Below, in pieces: positions 42,822-51,400 of a stretch of 64,000 nucleotides of DNA. The stretch comes from Scandinavium hiltneri (GTDB lineage: Bacteria; Pseudomonadota; Gammaproteobacteria; Enterobacterales; Enterobacteriaceae). Location of the stretch: the NCBI RefSeq assembly GCF_024764835.1, contig NZ_JALIGE010000069.1:186001-250000 (forward strand), given 5' to 3'. The translations under genes and the position numbers were made by a program. The number at the start of each line of letters is the position of its first letter. Position 1 is the stretch's first letter. The notes below the pieces were generated by a model that worked only from the letters and a program-made list of their open reading frames with translations, was not told the origin of the DNA and ran no database searches.

Positions 42822-43328
42822 ATGAGCACATTCGACAGACATGATTTAAGCGGTTTTATCGGCAAACATCTGGTGTATACCTATGATAATGGCTGGAATT
42901 ACGAGATTTATGTGAAGAATGGCCAGACGCTGGATTACCGTATTCACAGTGGCCTGGTGGGAAATCGCTGGGTGAAAGATCAGCAAGCCTGGATTGTTCG
43001 CGTTGGCGAAAGCACCTACAAAATTTCCTGGACGGAGCCAACCGGAACTGACGTCAGCCTGATAGTGAATCTCGGCGAAAAACTGTTCCACGGCACCATC
43101 TTCTTCCCACGTTGGGTGATCAATAATCCGGAAAAAACAGTCTGTTTCCAGAACGATCACATTCCGCTGATGGAATCTTATCGTGATGCCGGTCCCGCCT
43201 ACCCGACCGAAGTGATTGATGAATTCGCCACCATCACCTTTGTGCGAGACTGCGGAGCGGATAACGACAGCGTCATTGCCTGTGCCGCCAGCGAATTACC
43301 GGCTGATTTTCCGCAAAATCTGGCGTAA
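42822..43328 (+). CDS. padC: Phenolic acid decarboxylase PadC
   Basis: This 168-residue cytosolic beta-barrel enzyme decarboxylates p-coumaric, ferulic and caffeic acids to vinyl phenols without a cofactor, detoxifying plant phenolics. Family features are FIGKHLVYTYDNGWNYEIYV (about residues 12-31, with the two active-site tyrosines), HSGLVGNRWV (Arg, about 49) and ISWTEPTGTDVSL (catalytic Glu, about 72). AAGGAG lies 7 bases before the ATG. It is regulated, by inference, by the divergent LysR gene, and is closed by a strong terminator at 43361. Confidence 0.94.
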   Translation: MSTFDRHDLSGFIGKHLVYTYDNGWNYEIYVKNGQTLDYRIHSGLVGNRWVKDQQAWIVRVGESTYKISWTEPTGTDVSLIVNLGEKLFHGTIFFPRWVINNPEKTVCFQNDHIPLMESYRDAGPAYPTEVIDEFATITFVRDCGADNDSVIACAASELPADFPQNLA

Positions 43329-43360
43329 TACGTCACGATGTTAAGTAATATCAGAAAGGC

Positions 43361-43395
43361 AGCAGGCGCGAGTGAAATCGCGCCTGCTGTTTTTT
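43361..43395 (+). terminator. Rho-independent terminator of padC
   Basis: An 11-bp perfect stem AGCAGGCGCGA (43361-43371) / TCGCGCCTGCT (43378-43388) is followed by GTTTTTT. It lies between convergent padC and mppA. Confidence 0.92.
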
Positions 43396-43406
43396 ACGAA
43401 GGGAAA

Positions 43407-45023
43407 TCAATGCTTGATGATGTACATCGTGCGGCTGTACGCCACGTCTTCCGGGTTATCGATTGGATAGCCCTTCAGCCACGGTTTAATCAGACGTCCA
43501 TTGGTGTACTGATAAATCGGCGCAATCGGAGCCTGAGCCGCAATGATTTTCTCGGCTTCGTTATAGTCGTCATTACGCGCTTTTTCGGTAGTTTCCAGCG
43601 TCGCCTTGTTGATAACTTTGTCGTACGCAGGATCGTTAAAGCGAGAAATGTTCCCGCTGTGCGTGGAGGTCAGCAGCGACAGGAAGGTTGACGGCTCATT
43701 ATAATCCCCTACCCAGGACGCGCGGATCACGTCAAAGTTTCCGGTGTTGCGGCTGTCGATGTAGGTTTTCCACTCCTGGTTTTGCAGCTTCACATCAACG
43801 CCCAGATTTTTCTTCCACATCGACGCCACCGCAATGGCGATTTTCTGGTGGTTTTCAGAGGTGTTGTACAGCAGCGTCAGTTTCAGCGGACGCCCCGGCC
43901 CATAGCCTGCGGCAGTTAGCAGCGTTTTCGCCTGCGCATTCAGCTCTTCCTGACTCATTTTTTCCGCGGCCGTTGGCTGCGGCGTAAAGCCCGAAGTCAC
44001 GTCCGGGGTAAAGTGCCAGGCGGGTTTCTCGCCGGTGCCGAGCACTTTTTCCGCCATGATGCGACGGTCTATAGTCATACTCAACGCCAGACGCACGCGA
44101 GAATCCGCGGTTGGCCCCTTTTGGGTGTTAAACGCGTAGTAGTACGTCCCTAACTGCGGCGGCGTATAGACCTGGCCCGGAATGTCTTTCAGCAACTGTT
44201 TGTACTGATTTTTTGGGAACGATTCGGTGATATCAATATCGCCTGCCAGATAGCGTTTCGTGGCGTTCGATTCCTGGTTAATCGGCACAAACGTCACCTG
44301 CTTGATGACGGTTTTGGCGTTATCCCAGTAGTTTGCGTTTGGCACAACCACCAGCTTTTCATTCACCACCCGCTCTTTCAGCACGTAGGCGCCGTTACCG
44401 ATAAGCTTGCCAGGGCGGGTCCAGTTCGGATCGCTTTCGACGTTGGCTTTTTGCACCGGATAAAGGGAGAAGTTGGCGGTCAGGTTCACGAACCACGGCA
44501 GCGGTTTATCCAGCTGAACGCGCAGGGTTTTAGCATCGACTGCGGTCACGCCGAGCTTATCCGGCGTCGCTTTGCCATCGATAATATCCTGCGCATGGGT
44601 AATGCCCGCCAGAGCGGCAAACCAGGCAAATGGCGACGTCGTTTTAGGGTCAACCAGGCGCTGCCAGCTGTAAACGAAGTCCTGTGCGGTTACCGGCGTG
44701 CCGTCGGACCATTTTGCGTCATCGCGCAAAGTGAAGGTCCAGGTGCGGTTATCGTTGGTCTGCCATTTGGTCGCCACGCCCGGGATAATATTGCCTTTCC
44801 CGTCCTGGTTCACCAGGCCTTCAAACAGGTCGCGGATCACCTGAATTTCCGGTAACCCCACCGCCTTCGCCGGATCCAGCGACGCAGGCTCATCTTTAAT
44901 GTGACGAACCAGCACCTGCTGCTGCGCCAGTACGGTTCCCTGCGGAACATCGGCCGCAAAGGAAAGAGAAGAAACGCCACTCAGCGCCAACGCAAAACAG
45001 ATAGACGATACAGGAAACTTCAT
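43407..45023 (-). CDS. mppA: Murein tripeptide-binding protein MppA
   Basis: MppA is the periplasmic binding protein that delivers L-Ala-gamma-D-Glu-meso-DAP to the Opp permease for recycling. The start ATG 45021-45023 follows AGGGGAT and gives 538 residues with a signal peptide (MKFPVSSICFALALSGVSSL, cleavage after SFA). The SBP_bac_5 domain is clear from LVRHIKDEPASLDPAKAVGL, NGAYVLKERVVNEK and AYSRTMYIIKH at the end. An in-frame extension to 45170 is not homologous. The other murein-recycling genes of the window, mpaA and ycjG, lie on the far side of the 8.6-kb glucan synthase gene. Confidence 0.95.
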   Translation of the reverse strand: MKFPVSSICFALALSGVSSLSFAADVPQGTVLAQQQVLVRHIKDEPASLDPAKAVGLPEIQVIRDLFEGLVNQDGKGNIIPGVATKWQTNDNRTWTFTLRDDAKWSDGTPVTAQDFVYSWQRLVDPKTTSPFAWFAALAGITHAQDIIDGKATPDKLGVTAVDAKTLRVQLDKPLPWFVNLTANFSLYPVQKANVESDPNWTRPGKLIGNGAYVLKERVVNEKLVVVPNANYWDNAKTVIKQVTFVPINQESNATKRYLAGDIDITESFPKNQYKQLLKDIPGQVYTPPQLGTYYYAFNTQKGPTADSRVRLALSMTIDRRIMAEKVLGTGEKPAWHFTPDVTSGFTPQPTAAEKMSQEELNAQAKTLLTAAGYGPGRPLKLTLLYNTSENHQKIAIAVASMWKKNLGVDVKLQNQEWKTYIDSRNTGNFDVIRASWVGDYNEPSTFLSLLTSTHSGNISRFNDPAYDKVINKATLETTEKARNDDYNEAEKIIAAQAPIAPIYQYTNGRLIKPWLKGYPIDNPEDVAYSRTMYIIKH

Positions 45024-45492
45024 GGGATCCCCTTGTTCCAATAAACCAAGCCAACTTAGTCGGGTAATTATTTGTTTCAACAGGAGGAATTGCAAACGAC
45101 TTGTGGCAATAAATTGAAGGAGATAGCGAAAAGTGTCAGCAATGCACCCCATTCCGCCCTGAACAGGCACGAAATCATCATGACGATTGTTCGCATGTTA
45201 TTCGATGACTTCGTGATAGGATAAAACTCCCTCATTCGAGACCACCGTCACTTCCCCTGATTGTGGCTTCAAATTAAAGCCGTCTGCCTCAAAATTCGTC
45301 TCACGCACACGATGCTCTGCCCGGGATAGTTAGCCCTGTTTGTCTTCCCGCGGCGATCCCTGAAGTGCATTCCGACTCAACGTCGGTGTTCTATACTTAA
45401 GAGTTATTCCGGCAGCTGTTAAATCCCCGATGCCTCACGCCCATCTTGAGAGAACGTTTCTGAACTGATTTCGCAACTGCTCCTGCGCGTTC
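45024..45492. other. Gene-free 469-base stretch between mppA and the glucan synthase
   Basis: It contains the mppA promoter on the left and should contain the glucan synthase promoter on the right. A 36-codon frame on the minus strand (45198-45308, GTG start) reads like protein (QSGEVTVVSNEGV, ending YHEVIE). It has an in-frame stop just upstream at about 45330 and no obvious ribosome site, so it may be a gene remnant. E. coli has ymjC-ycjY-ymjD-pgrR in this interval; none is intact here. Confidence 0.45.
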
Positions 45493-48400
45493 ATGTCGCA
45501 TCAGAGCAACGCTATGAAAATGAATCCAAAAGGGTGGCTGAGCCGCTCCCTGCCCTTGGCCAAAGCGCCCGATCTCGTCCCATTCCCGGCCAACGATCCT
45601 GCCGGTGAAAATAGTCTTCGTGCTGAACTCTTTTCTTCCGCCCAAATGGAACGCTTTGGCAAAAAGCTTGCCCGCTCGCATAAATTATCGCCTGATAAAT
45701 TGCCGTATTATCTTCTCAAGCGCCTGAGCGACAACGAAGCCATCATCACGCAAAACTGCTACACGCTGAATGCCGGTAAAAAGGCAAGTATCATGCCCGC
45801 CGGGGAATGGTTGCTGGATAATTATTACCTGATAGAGGAGCAAATCCGCCTCGTCCGGCAACACCTGCCGAAAAACTTCGGCAAAGGCTTGCCTGCGCTG
45901 GCTTCACCGCATAACTGCCCACGTATTTATGATATTGCAGCCGAAGCGATCGCCCACGGAGACGGGCGCTGGGACACCGCCAGCCTGATCATCTACATCC
46001 GCGCCTACCAGCAACACACTCAGCTGACCTTAGGGGAAGTCTGGGCGCTGCCAGGCATGATGCGCCTGGCCTTAATTGAAAACCTCCGCCGTGTCAGCAT
46101 TGATGTCGTGAAAGCGCAGCAGGAACGCGACATGGCCGATAGCTGGGTGACGCGCATTTTTGAATGCGCAGAAAACACCCCTGCCGATGTGATTATGGTG
46201 ATTGCCGATATGGCGCGCTCGCGTCCCCCGCTCAGCAGCGCGTTTGTCGCTGAAATGGTGCGTCGTCTTCAGGGGCGCGGCAACATGCTGGCGCTGCCGC
46301 TCACCTGGATTGAGCAACGTCTTGCAGAACAAGGCGTCACTACCGATGCGCTCATTCATCGTTTCAATCAACAGCTGGCGACCAGTCAAATTTCGGTGAG
46401 CAACAGCATTGCCGGATTGCGGTTATTAAGTGAAACCAACTGGGCGGATTTCGCAGAAGCAATGAGCGTGGTGGAGCAAACGCTGCGCCTCGATCCGGCG
46501 GGAGTCTACCCGCTGATGCATTTTGATACCCGTGACCACTATCGCCATGTGATTGAAATTCTTGCCCGAGGCAGCCGCTCCAGCGAACCCGATGTCGCCC
46601 AGCACGTGTTGACCCTCGCAACGCAAAACGCGCCAGATACCCCAGGCCATCACATTGGCTATTGGCTGATGGGCGACGGACGTCAGCAGCTCGAAGTGGT
46701 GTTAGCGGCCGATACCTCGCGCTTTATTCGCCTGCGCCATAGCTTCAACCAAATCCCCCTGCTTTCCTGGCTTGGCAGCCTGAGTCTTCTGACGACGGCG
46801 GCAACGGCTGCAGTCATGCACGAAATGGCGCTGTCAGGCATCAACGGGCTGCTTATGCTCCTGACGGTGCCTCTGGTCGTGGCGGTCAGCCAGCTGGTGA
46901 GCGATTTGCTCAGTGAAACGACCACCCGTTTTCGTCACCCGCGCCCGCTGCCACGCATGGACTTTTCCGGCGGGATCCCACCGGAATCGGCGACCCTGGT
47001 GGTGATTCCGTGTCTGCTGAGCAGCACAGAAGAGATAACCAAACTGCTCACCAGCCTGGAAATCTGCTGGCTGGGCAATCAGCACGAGCATCTGCGTTTT
47101 GCGCTGCTGACCGACCTCACTGATTCCGTCAGCCAAAACGCTCTGGATAACAGCGCCCTTCTCGACCAGGCCATTTCGCAAACGCAGACGCTGAACCGGC
47201 GTTATCCGGCGAGCCGTCCGCGGTTTTATCTGCTGCACCGCGCCCCGGAGTGGAACCCACCACAGGGCGTCTGGATGGGATATGAGCGTAAACGTGGCAA
47301 ACTGGCGCTACTGAACAGCTGGTTACGCCATCCCACAACGCAGTTCTCCAGCGCAATGGACCTGCCTGCTGAACAACTCCCCGAACGCATCAAATACGTC
47401 ATTACCCTCGACAGTGATACGGTTCTGCCGCGCGAAACGGCGCACAAACTGGTCGCGACCATGGCGCATCCGCTCAACCGGCCCGAATACGACCCCGCAC
47501 GTCAGCGCGTGGTGAAAGGCTACGGCATTTTGCAACCGGGCCTGGCAGAGGAGATGCCTCGCAACGGGCAGGGCCGCTATGCCGCCCTGTGCAGCAGCAT
47601 TCCGGGTAACAATCCTTATTCGATGATGTCTTCCGATATCTATCAGGATTTGTTTGGCGAAGGGTCGTTCGTCGGCAAAGGCATTTATGACGTCGATGTC
47701 TTTGTACAGGCCACCGCCAACACCTGCCCCGAAAACCTGGTCCTCAGCCATGATTTACTGGAAGGATGCTATGCCCGCTCCGGGCTGTTGAGCGAAGTTT
47801 TATTGTATGAACAGTACCCAAATAACTATTTATCGGATGTGGCACGGCGTACGCGTTGGATCCGTGGCGATTGGCAATTGCTCAACTGGCTTAAACCGCG
47901 GGTGCGAAAAGCGGACGGTAGCCATGATAAAAACCCGTTATCCGCCCTCTCTTACTGGAAACTTCTGGATAATCTGCGCCGCAGCCTGGTAGCGCCCTCT
48001 TTATTGGCGCTACTGTTTAGTACCCTGTTATGGGTGCCAAATCCGCTGTACTGGCTGGGCGTGCTGGCGATGGTGTGGCTGTTGCCCACGGCGCTGGCGG
48101 TCACTCACGACCTTCTGCGTAAACCTGCCCGTCGTCTGTTAACGCAGCACCTGCTGCTGGTGATGGCTGGGGCACTGAAGCGCCTTTCCCGCGTCGGGCT
48201 GAATTTCATCACCCTGCCACACGAGGCCGGGTATTCGCTGTACGCCATAGCCGTAACACTGTGGCGGCTGGGCTTTAGTAAGCGCAATCTCAGCCAGTGG
48301 GTCAGTTTCAACCCGGATAATGTGCTACTCAAAACCTCCCCCATGCGCTTTTATCGGGCGATGTGGCTCAACGTGGTCGCCGGAGTGGCATTAGCGGTGC

Positions 48401-51400
48401 TCACTGCGCACGTTGCGCCGTGGTTCTCAACCATTGCACTGCCCGTTGGCATCGTCTGGTGCCTGGCACCGCTGCTGTTGAGTTGGCTGAGCCGCCAGCC
48501 TGCACGTAAAACGTTTTCGCCTAACAAAGAACAAAAACTGCTGTTGCGCCAGACCAGCCGTGAAATCTGGGCCTTTTTTGAAACCTTTGCCAACGCAAAA
48601 GAAAACTGGCTACCGCCGGATAACTATCAGGAAATATCGCAGCCCACGATTGCGCACCGAACCTCACCGACCAACATTGGCTTGTCGCTGATGGCTAACC
48701 TGACCGCCTGGGATTTTGGCTATCTGCCGATTGGCGACGTGTTGCAACGCATCACGCTGACCCTCGATTCGCTCGATAAAATGGAGCATTTCCGCGGACA
48801 TTTGTATAACTGGTATGACACTCGCACCCTTGCCCCGCTAAGCCCGCGCTATGTCTCCAGCGTCGACAGCGGCAATATGGCCGGGCATTTACTGACCCTG
48901 CGCGAAGGGCTGTCGGCCATGCGTAATCAGCCGATATTAAACAGCGCACAGGTACTGGCCGGGATAGACGACACGCTGGTTATTCTCGAGAAATACTGGG
49001 GCCAGAGCACCCCGACTGCGCTGCGATTGCTGCGTCAGCATTGTCATAGTGCCGCTCTGCTGCCACCGTCAGAGCTGTTTAGCGAACTCAAATGGATGCG
49101 CAGCCAAAGCAACCATTTGCACGCCCTGTGCAATCATGAAGATTCAGTGGTGGTGCGCTGGATTGAACATCTTCAGCATCAGTTGGTTCTGCTGTGCCAC
49201 GAATGGACGCATCTGCTGGGCTGGTTAACCTCTAAGTATGACGCGCAGACGCTGCCGTCATTGAGCTGGCTGGCGCAGGCAAAGCATACCGGCGAAGGCT
49301 CACCTCCGGCCTCCGCCATCTCACTGGCTCGTATGCGGCTGGACATCATTACCGAGCTCGAACAGCGGCTGAATGAACATGCGCAAATGGATTTCACTTT
49401 CCTGTACAGCGAAGTGACTAATCTCCTCAGCATCGGCTACAACTGCGACAGCAATATGGCGGATAAAAGCCACTATGACCTGCTGCCGTCCGAAATTCGG
49501 CTGACCAGTTTCCTCGCCATCGCCACCAATCAGCTGCCGCTGAAAAGCTGGTATGCACTGGGCCGATTATTTACCACCATTGATAACGAAACCGCACTGA
49601 TGTCGTGGAGCGGGTCGATGTTCGAATATCTGATGCCAAACCTGGTGATGCCGACCTGGCCCGGCAGCCTGCTGGACGAGATGAGTCAGTCATCGGTGAT
49701 GCGCCAGATCGACTGGGGCAAAGAGCGCGGCGTGCCGTGGGGCGTGTCTGAGTCGGGCTACCATGCATTTGACGTTCAGCAGAATTACCAGTATCAGGCC
49801 TTTGGCGTCCCCGGCCTCGGGCTACGGCGCGGGCTGGCCGATGACATGGTGGTCGCACCGTACGCCACGCTGTTAGCGTTGATGATTTCACCGCAAAAAG
49901 CCTGTGAAAACCTGGCCCGTCTGGAGAAAATCGGCGCGCGCGGTGAATACGGTTTTTATGAAGCGCTGGACTACACGCCGTCGCGTCTCGCCACCGGGCA
50001 GCTGTATGCCGTGGTGCAATCATGGATGGCGCACCATCAGGGCATGGCGTTTCAGGCGCTGGCGCATGTGTTGCTCGACGCGCCAATGGTCGACCGGTTT
50101 ATGGCCAGTACCGCGTTTCAGTCGGCGAGTCTGCTACTGCAAGAGCGTGTGCCGGATGCGGTCGATCTCTACAGCCCTCGCCGGCATTTTGAGTCGCATG
50201 AAGGCAGGGTTAAACCCGTGCGCTACGAGCCACGTATATTTACCGGCGCAGACAGCCTGGTGCCCGAAGTTCAGCTGCTGTCTAACAGCCATTATCACCT
50301 GATGATGACCCATACCGGCGGCAGCTATAGCCGCTGGAACGATCTGGCCCTTACCCGCTGGCGTAGCGATACCACCCGCGATAACTGGGGGGCATTCTGC
50401 TATATCCGCGATGCGCAAACCGGCGAGCTGTGGAGCAACAGCTGGCAGCCAGTCGGCGATATCGACAGTAACGACGACGTTATCTTTACCGAATCGGGCG
50501 CAGAATTCAGGCGTACTATCGGTAACCTGAGCATCAAAACGCAGATTGTGGTATCGCCGGAAGATGATATTGAACTGCGCCGCATCACGCTGCTGCACCG
50601 TGGTCGTCAGCCGCGCACCCTCGAACTGACGACCTATGCCGAGGTGGTGCTGGCCCCTGCCACCAGCGACCAGGCGCACCCGGCGTTCAGTAATTTATTT
50701 ATCCAGACGGAGTTGATTGCCGCGCAGAATGCCATTTTGTGCCACCGTCGCCCCCGTTCGCCGGATGAAAAAAGCCCATGGCTGTTCCACATGATGGTGG
50801 TACATGGTGACAACCAGAGCGAAGTGTCGTTTGAAACCGATCGGGCGAATTTCCTCGGGCGCGGCAATGGCCCGGCGAATGCGCTGGCAGCCCATCAAAG
50901 CGGGCCGCTAAGCAACACCGCCGGATCGGTGCTGGATCCGATACTGGCGATTCGCCAGACCATCACCCTGCAACCGGGCCAGCCCGTCACCGTCGATATC
51001 GTGTATGGTGTAAGTGACAACCGCCAGCAAAGCCTGGCACTGCTGGAAAAATATCGCGATCACCCGATCGCCGATCGCGTCTTCGAACTCGCCTGGTCGC
51101 ATAGCCTGGTGGTATTACGCCAAATCAACGCCAACGAAGATGACGCCGCGTTGTTTAACCGTCTTGCCAGCGCCATTCTGTACCCCTGTCAGGAACTGCG
51201 CGCCGACAGTCACGATATCAGCCGCAACCGTCGCGGGCAGTCCGGCCTTTGGGGCTGGTCGATTTCAGGCGATCTGCCGATCGTGCTGCTTACCATCACC
51301 AACGAGGAAAGTATTCTCTCCGTCACCACCCTGATTCAGGCGCACCGGTACTGGCGGCAGAAAGGACTGGCGGTGGATTTGGTCATCCTCAATAACAGCC

